A stretch of 64,000 nucleotides of DNA from Mactra quadrangularis (GCA_025267735.1 CM046299.1:21412232-21476231); one strand, 5' to 3'; shown: positions 1-11,819, counted from the first letter of the stretch. Translations and numbers: made by a program. The notes: a model not told the origin generated them from the letters alone.

Positions 1-277
1 TAAATGACACCACAAAAACAGAGATAAAGCAAGATTGAAACTGGCAATTAGTCATTCTATTATATTCGTACAATCTTTGTTATGCCAACAAGAAAAGTAT
101 TTACACTCGTGGCCGTAACATTTTCAAAATAAAATCAAACATATAGCAGAATAAATTCAGAGCATTGAAAACACAGTATGAACGATGATTTAAAATGTCT
201 GATGCTGTGATCTTTGGAAAAAGCTTCGGCAAAACAAATTCATTAGAACTGAACAAAAGCAGAAAGCACTCTCGTAC

Positions 278-3200
278 CTGGACAAAAGCAAAAGCTGTAT
301 CCGAGAGTGACATCCTATCAGAGGGCGTGGTACCACTAGCTAACATTGTATACGCAAAGAGAATGTACAATCTTGGGTCACTGCAATCGTCCTCCGGATC
401 GAAAAGTGTCGGTATCGTATTTTCTATACAGTACAAAATGTTATCCGTATATCTGAAATAACAGAACAAAAGAGAGTCATAAACAAAGATATTTAATCAA
501 TAACATTATTATCGAGATTTCTAAAGTACGTATAATTACAGGCACCATTGCATGTATGTGTAAAATTCATTGGCCGATTAAAGGAGTATACCAATCGGAA
601 GCTCATATGAGGAGCGCCCTCGATCACAAATCGGTGTATCAAAATTCGAACTAAACACCGATCAAAAAGACTTTGGTTTAACTTAGGTGACTAAGTCTAG
701 TTCCAATGGTTGAACCAAACAAAACTGGCCATTCCTCTTGTTCCAAGATGGCGACAATACGCACATTTGTTTTCAGTGTTTTGGAGTTTAATGAGTTTAT
801 GATCTAATTGAAACTCACCAGAATTAACAAGTTTAGATATTGGTGTACGTGTTTTTTTATTTTAACTTGGCGCATTGATTTAACAAAGAAAAGTATACCT
901 GTCAAAATAGGAATTGATGAATATACAATTACAATCATTTATATGTAATATACAATGAGAGAAGTTTACTAAAAACAAGAAAACCTTTTAGTCCTCTTGA
1001 ATATTTAAATCATGAACCATTGACCGGCATGGAATGCTGCTAAACGGCTCATTAAACATAATATAGGTACTTAGTGTCTATACAAACACATGCAACCAAT
1101 TGTGCAAAATAATCTGAAATTACAGTGATATAAAGTGTAATCTGCATTACATTGTAACGGTCAGCTGGAATAAGCGCACACCTGCTGAAAGTGGACAACC
1201 TGGCTTCCTCCCGACGAGAATCGTTGAGTATTGCACCTGGAATAAGCGGTCACCTGCTGTCTGTGGCCAGCAGCCAGTCATTTTCTCTAAAAACGGTCAA
1301 TTTACCTGGTATATACGGTCACTACCGACTGCGATGTTTTTTCAAATTTTTGAATTAACAACGTGACATCTAAGTTGCATAATCTTAGTGGACGTGTGAA
1401 ATACCAACGCTTTCACAGCAGATTATCGAGTTTTACGACGATGTATTGACGGGAACAAGTTCAATCACGTGATAAAATTGTCATTTTAAATCAATGTATT
1501 TGTTTGAAAAATTACTAAAGGTGCCGCTTAGTTTGATTGATCGTTCGACAAATTGCATTAGTTCGCTTAACTCGAGAAAGTCTTTGTTGAAACGGCCAAA
1601 CAAAATCCAGCATGTTTGTTTATAGTCGTGAATAATGCCTTTGTCATTGTAAAAGATAATCAGTATTAAATTTGTTGCCACATACTTTTTTAAAAATCGT
1701 CAATTTACCTGGATTCAGCGGTCACGGTCCAATAAATTTTGAAATTTACAGCTTGTCACAAACAATATTATCAACCCATCCAGTTGAGCTTCAAATTCTT
1801 AAACAGACAAAACTAATGATATAAGCATCGTCACGTGACGTTTGATTGCTGATTTACAAATGACACTTGTCCTCTTTAAAGATCCATTATTAAATAATAA
1901 GAAGTACATAAACACTAAATTCGCTCTTTTTACTCAATTTGTTTAATTTTAAGTGAAGAGAATGTTGTCTTCGGTTTGACAACAAGGAGTTACAATTAAT
2001 TTCAATACTAAAGATGAATTTATATTTTTATTTCTTATTCAAATAAGTTTGTGAGCAAAACTCCCGAAAATACGGAAAAAGACCGGAGGTATGTTTTATT
2101 TCTGAAATCATGATTCTGATTAAGCATACAATATTAATCATGATATTGTTGATAATAAAACATCTTGATTTGGATTATTGTTTAAATATGGCTACTAACA
2201 TTTATGTGGCAGAAAACAAAATACTTATTGCGAGTGCCTGGCAGTTCCTTGAGTTCCAGAGCCGACCCGCCGGTCTGTGTTCTAAGCGGTTACCTGCTGT
2301 AAGCGACCAATCCGGCCATTTCCCGTCACTGGCCGCCTAATGCAGGTTACACCGTATTAGTATTTAACCGCCACTGAGAAGCTTTTTCGTTCCCTTCCCT
2401 TGAGTTAGGGCTATCACGATACGTCAAAAGCGTATCGCGTTATACATGTATTGCAATACGCTGGCATCGTATCGCGATATGTACCACGACATATTGTGGT
2501 ATTTTAGATTCGTTGTGTATCCGCTGTATTTAACAGAAACATAGCAAATCTTACATGCAGCTACTGATAGAATCTAGCCTCTTTAAGTATTTATGGTGAT
2601 TTAAGACTGTGACGCGCCCCAATCGGTTAAAGTCTTGTGACTAAAGGGTAGATGGAATGAGCAATCAGAAAACTGACGTTTCGCTACATTTTTTTTGCGA
2701 AGGGAAGAATTTTCCAATGAAAAAATATCGCCTAATACCAATACGTTAAATTTGAACCGCGGTACGTATTGCTGCAACTGCGTATTGCAATATACCGGTA
2801 TACCGGTATATCGTGACAGCCCTATCTAGACTATATCACGGTTTGTGTTCATTGTTGGTACCTGTAAATTCATGCATGTACAGTTTGTTAAGCCAAAACG
2901 TACGAGTGCATTTGCCATCAAAATCAACAAAGCCTGTTAATAAAGAATGTACGTACGTCTGAAGAAGTGTTGCTTTTTCTACAAGAGATATATCTGGCGA
3001 ATCGAAACCCTCAGGAGCGTTTCCTGTGAAGCACCGAGACTGCAGTGTTCGCATTTGTTTTCTTCTTAAACATGTCAAATCAAATACATAATTCTCCAAT
3101 GCTGAATAAAAAACAAAATCAGATATTATGTTAATAGTACACAATAATGAGACCCGTCATATGACGTTCAAGATAGAATATCCCAGCATTTATTCTTTTA

Positions 3201-5250
3201 TTTTTTGTTCGGGACGTCAGTCCTAAATAAATATATTTGTCGTATTTCAGACCCTTCCGATTTTGAAAATTTACCGAATCCAGAAGTGGTCCCTCAGTAT
3301 ATAAGTATAGAGCAATTCAAAAAGATAGTCTGCTATGACAGGCGCAATAATTCCTGAAATACACTTGTTAATCAATCTATACTAAAGTGTATGTATGATA
3401 GCTTATGATTAAAGCGTCTCAGTATATCTTTACGTCGTATCATGTAATAGAATGGTATCAACTATTCAGTTACGACCTGTTGTTAGTGCCAGTTGTCAGC
3501 AGAGATGCTACAACATCTCATGTAATAGAATGGTTCTATTGTGTACAAACGTAGTAGGAGCAATCTCATTTTACTTTTTAAACCCGAACAAATGCAGTGC
3601 CTTCAGCGCTTTGAATTTTATACTGGGTTTAACGCCGTTTCAACACATCTTAGGATATATGACGGCTGCCAGTGCATCTACATAACCTAGTTATTCTGAA
3701 ACATTTTACCTAACCAGTACTCACTATATCCTTCCACAAGGCTGGAACTTCCCCACATACATGTACCTTATCAATTGAGGAAATTTAACATTATTGTTCA
3801 ATATTCGTTGAAGGGTATAACCGCCCAAGGTGGGATTCGAACCTGAACCCCCTTCAGGACATTAGATTCGAAATTCTGGTAGAATTCCATTTTCTCTTAA
3901 AGTTGGTGCTTAATTGTATATTGTATTTATACTGTTTTCACAATGTCAGATCTTTAAATTATAATCAAGTTTACAATCATTACAAAATTTAGAAAAAGTT
4001 AAAACTTACACTAATTTCTTATCAAATGGAGATAAATGCTCACTTTCGTTAAAAGTTTTCATTACAAATTTAGCAACATAATGTAGTTTCATAAATCTTA
4101 TCCATGCAAAATGGAATATAATGAATGAAAATACAATCATTTGTTATCATTTATCATGATTTTCAAATATATCATGGATGTAAAATAATGTGAGGGGAAA
4201 ACTATCTGAACCATGTAGGCATAGAATGACTATAATATTTCTTGCTTAAGGAAAAAACATGTTAGGTTTTGAATGGGATTCGAACCAACGTGGAACTGGC
4301 TATTCACAACCTAAGCAACCGTAAGCAAAATGCATAATCGTAGTAGTTTAGTTATGTGTATACATTTATAACACTTAAAATTACTTTATGAAATAGTTTT
4401 TATTTGTATAATAATGCATTTGTTTGTAGAAAAATACAGTAAAACAAATTCATACCATTCGTTAGCCAGGTTGTTGGAGTAGATCCGTCACAATTACGTG
4501 AATAATCTGTATCTATAGGATCTAGGAGAAACGAGTCTAGTTCCGGACAGACATCGACAACACTAGCAGCACATTCACGAACTGCTGGGATACGACTAAA
4601 ATGAAAAAATATAGAATCCGAAACTAAACAACAAAAAAGTAAACGTCGTAAGATATGAATTTACATATGGCTTTCAATGCTTATAATCCAGAATATTTAA
4701 AGCAAGAAATATCTTTAAAAAGATATTTATAGATATGCAGGGTTATTTTTGTTTGAAGTATAAAATTATATAGTCATATTCGCCGTTTAGTCATACAACC
4801 AAGAGCGTCAAAAGGATAATTAACATAAGTATGGAATGATATTCAAAATATTTACATTATGCTACGTAATTCAGTAATATTATGAACCGATTGGCCAAAA
4901 ATAACCATATTATTAATGTTTTATGTTTTTGACTTACGATGCATTTTATCGTAAGGTATTTAGTGAAAAGATCCCCGGATTCGGACATCATGCTAATGAA
5001 TACTTAAGTTCTAAGATTACCTGCAGTCTGTTGACAACAACGATAGAAGTTCTTGTCCTGTAAGTACATTGTCAACTACTATTTTAGAAAATGAATTCGA
5101 TAGCTCAGGTAGGCATTCTTCGACCATACCTCTTACTTCCTGTAGTGACTGACAAGCTGGGTTTGACCGTAGAAATAATTTCTCGAAAAAAGGGCTACCA
5201 GCAGTTGTATTCAAAACAATGCCGATAACTGCAATACAATACAAGAACAT
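278..5250 (-). CDS. Unrecognised, probably secreted protein, copy A (partial)
   Basis: Four exons read on the minus strand: 5250-5021, 4595-4456, 3101-2862 and 452-278. All have consensus GT donors and AG acceptors. Exon 1 starts at the ATG at 5250-5248 and gives a hydrophobic N-terminus (MFLYCIAVIGIVLNTTAG) that resembles a signal peptide. Exons 1 to 3 join in frame (phases 2, then 1). Cysteines are spread through the chain, as in NPACQ, VEECLPEL, VRECAA, VDVCPEL, SRNCDG and SRCF. Exon 4 (58 codons) needs a phase-2 donor but exon 3 ends in phase 1, so an unseen exon probably lies between 453 and 2861; the gene may also continue left of the window. I do not recognise the family. The same exon set recurs at 15-31.5 kb in a decayed paralogue, and the matching exon sizes support reality. 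Splicing is inferred from sequence only. Confidence 0.62.
453..2405. repeat. Intron of copy A with recurring AGCGGTCACCTGCTG motif
   Basis: Between exons 3 and 4 a short motif recurs: AAGCGCACACCTGCTG near 1170, AAGCGGTCACCTGCTG near 1240, ACGGTCAC near 1314, AGCGGTCACGG near 1718 and AAGCGGTTACCTGCTG near 2285. It is often preceded by CCTGG and followed by a GGCCA block. The copy-B intron (about 15950-16530 and 17150-17215) has the same arrangement, so the motif predates the duplication. It looks like remnants of a repeat unit rather than coding sequence. Confidence 0.4.
2406..2824. mobile_element. hAT-like MITE in intron of copy A
   Basis: The terminal inverted repeat TAGGGCTATCACGATA at the left faces TATCGTGACAGCCCTA at the right, 419 bp apart. 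The flanking octamers CCTTGAGT and TCTAGACT match at 5 of 8 positions; in copy B the corresponding octamers match at 6 of 8, fitting an aged 8-bp target duplication of the hAT type. It has no coding capacity. The interior is rich in GCGTATTGCAATA palindromic words. It was already present before the segment was duplicated. Confidence 0.6.
3780..4330 (-). repeat. Two degenerate tRNA-like (SINE head) fragments
   Basis: On the minus strand GGTTCGAATCC-type B boxes occur near 3830-3850 (plus-strand text GGGATTCGAACCTGAACC) and near 4270-4285 (GGGATTCGAACC). Neither forms a full cloverleaf with anticodon stem. The first is conserved in copy B near 28411-28432. They are best read as old tRNA-derived SINE heads. 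Confidence 0.35.
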
Positions 5251-5800
5251 TGTTCGTTTAAAGCGTATTGAACCACGGTGGCAATACTACGTGACTATGA
5301 CATCACAAATGCTATGGTTTCAATGAGAAAACAGTAAAAATTTGCCTCGATTCAGAGTTTTTTTTATAGAGCTAGAAATATTTTATTTTTGTCAGATTTA
5401 CATGAAGCCAAAATATTTGGTTTAAGACATTTCGAAGATATTTTGTTATATAGGTAATTCATGATTATTTGAATTTATTTCTATTCAAAACAAGAAAAGG
5501 GAATTTAAATAAAGTAGTATAAATTTTTAAATCCGAAACATATCAAAGGGAAGAAAATATCATTGAAAAGATTTTTCATGTACAAATGTATTTACAATAA
5601 GTATATACCGAAGCTTATCAGGAAATGAAAATTAAATTGTTAGCTTTTAAATCTAAATAAAAGAATCCTTACCCAAAATTGTTGAATAAATCCACTTCAT
5701 CTTTATGGCAAAATTTCGACAAAATTTTTCAATATCTGTTATGGTGTGCCAAAAGCTACCAGCAATGTACAAATGACTATGATAAAAACAGTCCTGTAAA
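5251..5800. other. 5' flank of copy A, conserved with copy B
   Basis: The sequence upstream of the exon-1 ATG is shared with the flank of copy B: 5251-5330 matches 31485-31560 and again 32965-33060, while 5660-5790 matches 31992-32130. It presumably holds the promoter and any 5' UTR, but no clear TATA box or initiator can be chosen. Confidence 0.4.
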
Positions 5801-6120
5801 AGTTCTTAAATACTCACCGAATGTTCTATAATCCACAAGCAACAATAATAGTTCACAAGCAGTAAATGTCATTCAAATCATTTGTTGATTATGGCATCAA
5901 TTTTATATGATTTGACTAAAAGCGCTATCAAAGAGATTATGCTAAATAGATTATGATGATATGTCTAAATTACTTGCTCATTATGGCATTGTCGTATAAT
6001 GATAATAATAATGATATAATGGGGAATTTAATATTTCACGAAAATATGTTTTGCATTAAAACAGAAATGTCAGAATGTATTATATGTTCTGTTGTTTTTT
6101 ACAGATTGCACGGTTAACAT
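5800..6120. other. AT-rich spacer, no feature seen
   Basis: I see no exon, terminal repeat or structured RNA here, only AT-rich sequence with a short ATAATG run near 6000. Confidence 0.5.
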
Positions 6121-7215
6121 TTTTATTGTGTATTATACAAACCATCAGAGCACTGAGTAGCATAGCACAGCACGACACTGAGCAGCGTATCACATCACAT
6201 TACAACATTGTGCAACACGCCACAGCATTGTTTAAAACAGCGTAACGCAATATAATGCAGCACATCACAGCACAGCAAAATATTTTGCAACATACCACAG
6301 CAATGTTAAGCAAATTTCAATTCAACATTGTGCAGCATAGCACAGCACTGTTAAGCTTTGGGTAACACAATATTTTGCAGTACGACACAGCGCTGTACAG
6401 CATGACACAACATTACACTGTGTAGCGATGAACAAATTATCAATATGCAAAACAGCACATCACAATAATGTATAACATTTCAACACAACACTGTACACAG
6501 CACACCACAGCACACCACACCATTTAGATTAGCACAGCACAGCACGAAATTTTATGACACCAAACAACAAATAATGTGTAGCACTACACAATGCTTCGAT
6601 GGTCAACACAACACTGTGTAGTACAATAAAACACGACACTGTACATCAAGACACAACACGACACTGTGTAGTACAATAAAACACGACACTGTGTAGTACA
6701 ATAAAACACGACACTGTGTAGTACAATAAAACACGACACTGTACATCAAGACATAACACGTCACTGTGTAGTACAATAAAACACGACACTGTACATCCTG
6801 ATACAACACGACACTGTGTAGTACAATAAAACACGACACTGTACATCAAGATACAACACGACACTATGTAGTACAATTTATCACGACACTGCTCATCACA
6901 ACACAACTCAACACGACCCTGTGTAGTACAATACAACACACTACTGTAAAGCACGACACAATACGACCCTGTGTAGTACAATACAAAACGACATTGTACT
7001 TCACGACACAACACGACATTGTGTAGTACAATACAATACGATACTCTACGTCTAGACACAACACGACACTGTGTTGTACAATACAATACGATACTGTACA
7101 TCACGACACAACACGACACTGTTCAATACAATAAACACAACACTATTGAGTACAACACAACGCCTGTCAACATAACACAACCCTGATCAACACAACACTG
7201 TGCAGCACAGCACAG
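6120..7215. repeat. Degenerate tandem array, 25-bp period in its core
   Basis: The core at about 6650-7130 repeats CACGACACTGTGTAGTACAA with a 25-bp spacing, seen exactly at 6661, 6686 and 6711, alternating with a variant that reads CACTGTACATCAAGA. The flanks (6120-6600, 7130-7215) are more degenerate AACAC/CAGCAC-rich versions. Long minus-strand frames full of Cys, Val, Leu and Tyr arise because the repeat lacks stop codons; they are not genes. Confidence 0.8.
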
Positions 7216-7433
7216 CTATGCATATCATTAGAAATAATACATCACGACAAAATAGAACATTGTAAATAATACATCTCAGTGAGTCCACTGTTGTTTTTTT
7301 CAAGCTTTGTCTAAAATTTATAGATCACGTGCTTGTTTTTTTAATTAGTTCCGCTTGTAACAGACTCCACATCAGGCAAATAAGACATGGTTATTTGTCA
7401 AACACTAAACAAGAGTAAATCACATCGTATGTA

Positions 7434-8431
7434 CGAGGGGTGATTGATAAATTCGCGGAATTCCCTTCTAAAATATTTTACCTTTTATCAAATCACATTA
7501 TAACTCAAATTAGTGTAAAACAATCCATTTGCGTTTTTAAAATTATATTGGTGAAGAGATTATCAATATGTAGAAAGAATAAATGGTATCCATAGCAACC
7601 ACTGTTTGGTCACTTGAAGCACGCTATTTTTTCACTTACTTTGTAAACAATAAAGTTAACATGGTATTACGCATTCAATTTTGGTACGAATTATGCGCCA
7701 ACATTATTTACACTAGCCTGACGTCTCGACATCATTTCTTGAAAGTTTCATGAAATTGTTTTGAATGGTTATTGCATAGCAGAGATTTTAGAGTCGTGGC
7801 TTCGAAACAACGAATGACGTCAATAGAGTTTTTGAGTTGGGCGCAGTCATAAATTGTTGTGTTTGACTCAATTTGGCACCTGCAGATACCCTTAAATGAA
7901 TTAAAACTGCTGATACATTACCAACATGTGGAAAAAACATTTGTCAAAAAACGGCACCAGAGGTTCAGGGAAGGTAGAACATGGGTATTTGATAAAGAGA
8001 GACCAGGCAACGGACACTCACTGTTGGAAAGGCAGCATAAGTGGAGAAGCTGCTAGATAAGGATTGATGACTTACAGTGTGCTGCATTGCACAAGAAAAT
8101 TATTTATTCATTCAGTGAGGAATACGTCAAGGTTACATTTAATCAGTGGGTACATAGTCATAGGAAGTGCATGGAAATAGGTAGTGATTATGTGCAGAAA
8201 GTAAATAGGAAACTTGACTTTTACGTTTAAGTAATCAAATAATGACGTCGGTGTGCTTCAAGTACGGTATACTAGTGTTGTAAAATGTTTCATGAAAACG
8301 TTATTTTCCAATGTATCAAGAAAATATTTGGGCTTTATATCAGTCTTTGGTTAACGTACAGAATAATGTATTTTGTTTTTTCCTATGTAGCATAAATAAA
8401 TAAATTCCTCGAACTTTCCAATCACCCCTCG
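7434..8431 (+). mobile_element. Mariner element with deleted catalytic core
   Basis: The element starts CGAGGGGTGATTGATAAATT and ends with the inverted repeat of CGAGGGGTGATTGGAAAGTT. It is flanked by TA on both sides (7432-7433 and 8432-8433), the mariner target duplication. At 998 bp it is shorter than a typical autonomous mariner (about 1.3 kb). It keeps an N-terminal transposase piece and a C-terminal piece but lacks the middle, where the DDD catalytic residues would lie, so it can only be mobilised in trans. Confidence 0.85.
7859..8230 (+). pseudogene. Mariner transposase remnants
   Basis: The frame at 7859-8056 contains FREGRTWVFDKERPGNG, matching the mariner pattern of an N-terminal helix-turn-helix followed by GRTSVEDDPRSGRPS. 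A second stretch at 8135-8230, in frame with a TAA, reads TFNQWVHSHRKCMEIGSDYV. It matches the mariner C-terminus, in which an aromatic W is followed by KKCIE and an acidic GEYFE-like ending. Between them only about 80 bp remain, so the catalytic domain is gone. Family assignment comes from these motifs and the termini. Confidence 0.7.
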
Positions 8432-8745
8432 TAATTACAATGCGAGATGACGCAATGGGAGTGAATATCACGATGCGGAAAGATTACGCAGAAAACAAAA
8501 TTTACAGATATATATATATTTATAGAAAATTAGTTCATTTGAAAACGGATTCGCTCAAATACTTTTTGCAGGTCCCACCTGATTTCGAGCGAACTCAAAT
8601 GGACTGTAGCTCGACTTTTAGTGACCACCTTTGTTATTGCAAAATCATGTTTTTTTTTTGTTTTTAGATTTTACGACCCAACTGCTAATTTTGATAAGAC
8701 AAATGTTTAGAGCACACCGTTATTTGGACAATCGATTATGATGAT

Positions 8746-9028
8746 CAGGGGCGGATCCAGGATTTTTTTCTAGGGGGTCCGAACTTTTTCTAGGGGGTCC
8801 AAACTTTCGAACCATTACCACATTATACAAGTTTTGCTGAATAATGCAACATATTAATAAAAAAAACTACATAACCATTAAATATATGTTAAGCACCGAG
8901 AAAAATTGCTTTATGCTTCTTAAAAATGACTGAAGTCAAGATATACACTAATGGACAGGTACATTTTGGAAATTCTAGGGGGGGGGGGGCTCCGAACCCC
9001 TCCCCCCTGATATCCGCTTGATCTGCCT
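8746..9028. mobile_element. hAT MITE, copy 1
   Basis: It begins CAGGGGCGGATCCAGGA and ends with a diverged inverted copy (GATCTGCCT). The perfect 8-bp target duplication ATGATGAT lies at 8738-8745 and 9029-9036. The 283-bp body has no frame of note and includes G-rich and T-rich runs near each end. A close relative lies at 56949-57246. Confidence 0.8.
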
Positions 9029-9057
9029 ATGATGATCAAAATTGTGGAACTGTACTG

Positions 9058-9195
9058 AATGTAGCGCCGCTAAACGTCGCAAACTGCAAACTGACTTTGT
9101 TTAGGCTCGATACCGTACTTTCCTACTAAGTGCAACGTTTAGCGTCAAAGTTGCGACGTTTAACGTCAGTTGCGACGTTTAGCGGCGTTTCGGCG
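9058..9195. repeat. Cluster of CGTTTAGCG words with inverted ends
   Basis: GCGCCGCTAAACGTCGCAAA at the left is mirrored by GCGACGTTTAGCGGCG at the right. In between, the words GTTTAGCGTC and GTTGCGACGTTTA recur. It may be a very small foldback element; no target duplication is clear. Confidence 0.4.
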
Positions 9196-9307
9196 TTAAG
9201 CTGCGCAACACTTGATTCGTACCAATATATCAATATGCATACTTTCTGAGTTCCTACAAAATCAACAGTCAACTTTTATATCCAAGTTAGGTAATTTGAT
9301 TTAGAGG

Positions 9308-9622
9308 GTGTATTATACATGTACAGTGCCGCCCCGTCTAGCTATCTTGATATATACATATAAAGCACTTAGCAACCAATGTCCCATATATATCCAAGAC
9401 CTAATACATGTTTATAAACCCAACAGAGACCTCCGATCTAGCAATTCATTATCTATTACAGTCCCACGGTCTAGGACAATTACTTTTGGTAATCGTAGTT
9501 TCAGCCATGCTGCGCCAAAATTGTGGAATTCACTTCCAGACTCTGTCAAGTGTGCTCAGTCTCTAAATACTTTTAAGAGAAAATTAAAGACTTACCTGTT
9601 TGTCAATTACTATGGTCACTAA
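9308..9622 (+). pseudogene. LINE reverse-transcriptase ORF, C-terminal fragment
   Basis: The frame encodes the end of a non-LTR retrotransposon ORF2 in the CR1/L2-like style. Diagnostic blocks are YKALSNQCPIYIQDL, RDLRSS, FGNRSFSHAAPKLWNSLP and LNTFKRKLKTYLF before a TAA. These match the family pattern of a terminal region with LRSS, APxLWNSLP and FKxxLKTYLF. The polymerase and endonuclease are missing, so the copy is 5' truncated. The downstream 3' tail at 11085-11159 may belong to the same element. Confidence 0.75.
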
Positions 9623-9880
9623 ATCAATCACCCTGGGACAAAAAACTTTGGTTTTGGAATAGATCAGTATTAATATGAACCAATCTTAGATTACTTAAAA
9701 TTGTTTATTAGTACGTCCAATAATACTACAGTGAAATTTCTTTTAATCAATAGAAACTATCTGGCTGAATGATCTTAAAATATACCCAAATTACAAACAT
9801 ATAACACCATAGTTTAAAAAAGAAATGATAATAATAATTATACCTAGGTCTATTACAAAATAATATGCGACCAAATGATG

Positions 9881-10853
9881 GATGTTCTGGTGGGATCCTT
9901 GGATTCGAATCCAACTTTGCACCTTGCAATTATGGATTTTACAGGGCAACTAGCCAGTTTCCCCCATTGGCTGGGGGTTGCTTTTCAACCGATTACATAC
10001 TCATTACCCTTAAAAATAATACTTTATCTAACCAATTAGGCCCTGACACTGATGGATGTTCTGGCAGGATCCTTGGATTAGAATCCGACTTTGCACCTTG
10101 CAATTATGGATTTTCTAGGGCATCTGGCCAGATTCCCCATTGGCTAGGGGTTGCCTTTCCACCGATTATATACTCATTACCTTTAAGATTAATACCTTAT
10201 CTATCCAATTTAGGCGCTGACGCTGATGGATGTTCCGGAGGGATCCTTGGATTGGAATCCGACTTTGCACCTTGCTTTCATGGATTTTTCAAGGCATCTG
10301 GCTGGATTCCCTATTGGTCGGGGGCTGCCTTCTCTCATTCTCTAATCTTAACTATTATCACTTTTACTTTATCACTATAAAATGCATGGTCGGGGGACGC
10401 GCGGCGCTGATGCTGATGGATGTTCTGGCTGGATCCTTGGATTGGAATCCGTCATTGCACCTTGCAATTATGGATTTTCTAGGGCATCTGGCATGATTCC
10501 CCATTGGCTAGGGGTTGCCTTTTCACCGATTATATACTCATTACCTCTAAGATTAATACCTTATCTAACCAATTTAGGCGCTGACGCTGATGGATGTTCC
10601 GGAGGGATCCTTGGATTGGAATCCGACTTTGCACCTTGCAATCATGGATTTTTCAAGGCATCTGGCTGGATTCCCTATTGGTCGGTGGCTGCCTTTTCTC
10701 TTATTCTAATCATAACTATTATCACTTTTTCTTTATCACTATGTATGGTTGGGGGACGCGCGGCGCTGATGCTGATGGATGTTTGGGTGGGAGCCTTGGA
10801 GAAGAATCCAACTTTGCACCTTGCAATCATGGATTTTCGGGGCATTTAGCCTG
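9881..10853. repeat. Satellite-like array, six ~180-bp units, ~363-bp dimer
   Basis: The word GATGTTCTGG or a close variant starts units at 9881, 10055, 10229, 10419, 10593 and 10778, giving spacings of 174, 174, 190, 174 and 185 bp. Units 10229 and 10593 are near twins, as are 10055 and 10419, so the array has a higher-order period of about 363 bp. Each unit carries a GGATTGGAATCC-type palindromic block and the phrase CTTTGCACCTTGCAAT. Stop-free frames through it (LGLESDFAPCN repeats) change frame between units because spacing is not constantly a multiple of 3, so coding is unlikely. Confidence 0.8.
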
Positions 10854-10929
10854 ATTCCTCATCGACCACGTAGCTGCCGTTCTACCAACAATCCATTACC
10901 TCTCTTTCACTATTTTTAAAATTGAAAAT

Positions 10930-11159
10930 TCACTTGTTTTGTTGTTGTTGTTGTTGTTTTTAAACTACTATGAGCACTTTATTGATCACAAATTTTAGTG
11001 TATTATTATTTTTCAGTTTATGTTTTTATATCTTTATCATTTTCGTTTTCATTTTAGCTCGTTTTTCCTAATTATGCATATGATTGTGAAGCGCTTTTGA
11101 ACATATATTCAATATGAAAAGAGCGCTATACAAATACGGTATATAATAATAATAATAAT
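10930..11159 (+). mobile_element. LINE/SINE 3' tail with GCGCTATACAAAT and TAA microsatellite
   Basis: After a (TTG)n run at 10938-10960 the sequence reaches GAAGCGCTTTTGAACATAT and AGAGCGCTATACAAATACGG, followed by (ATA)n. This is the ending seen on L2/CR1-like LINEs and SINEs that borrow their 3' end. It could close the LINE fragment starting at 9308, which would place the satellite array inside that element's 3' UTR. Confidence 0.55.
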
Positions 11160-11405
11160 TGATAGCTTGCTAAGTCTACTGATAGGACGGTAATACTTTC
11201 GTGAAGTTTTGTCATGACATGATTTCTACGGCCATTTTTCCTCCTACTACTGATTCTAAGTCATGTAGGGCAGTTGTCAGTTACTGACGGAATTATGTGC
11301 CTAGTAACTGATGAACAGCTAAATCAAGGGATTTAGTCTTTCCAGAAAAAGTGAGTGTTGACTGAACGGCATTACATGACCAATACAATATGCTGCCACA
11401 AATTT
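11160..11405 (+). mobile_element. tRNA-derived SINE, family 1, truncated head
   Basis: It shares with four fuller copies the blocks TTTCTACGGCCATTTTT, GTTGTCAGTTACTGACG, AACAGCTAAATC, and an end resembling CCAATACAATATGCTGC. The left tRNA head is mostly lost; only GCTAAGTCTACTGAT remains. Other copies are at 25010-25290, 35190-35468 and 37217-37508 (minus) and 39318-39605 (plus). Confidence 0.65.
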
Positions 11406-11819
11406 CAAAATGTGACAATAGCCACTAGCTGTGATTTTGGTTATGATCGACAATTAAGTATAGTTTATATAAAAGTAACAATACGTGTTTGTGTAAGCAT
11501 TTAACTAAACCAATCCATGCAAAAAAGTAGTTTAATTTAACAAAATTAGTGTGACGGATAAACCACCACCTAAAGACATCTATGTGTTTTAATGAGTGTC
11601 TTGTTGGTATAATGGTAAAGCGTTCGGCCATTTACAAGCATGATTGACTAACAGGTGGTGGTTTTAAAATATATAGTGCATACAAAAACGTGTTTATGTA
11701 AACATTAAAAATGAGACAATCCATTTCAGGAGTAGGCAGTATTTAAAATAAATGTGTAATTCATTTAACAAAATCAGCATGATGGATACCACCATTTCTT
11801 GGGTAAATCATGCTTGTAA

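Noticed and set aside
195..461. Plus-strand open frame
   Set aside because: It is the antisense shadow of exon 4 of copy A, which has splice sites and a counterpart in copy B on the other strand.
6603..7119. Long minus-strand frames rich in Cys, Val, Leu, Tyr
   Set aside because: They are stop-free readings of the 25-bp repeat; a period of 25 shifts frame at each unit, so no constant protein repeat exists.
9865..10854. Overlapping plus-strand frames with LGLESDFAPCN repeats
   Set aside because: They run through the satellite array and switch frame between units, with no start context or splice signals.
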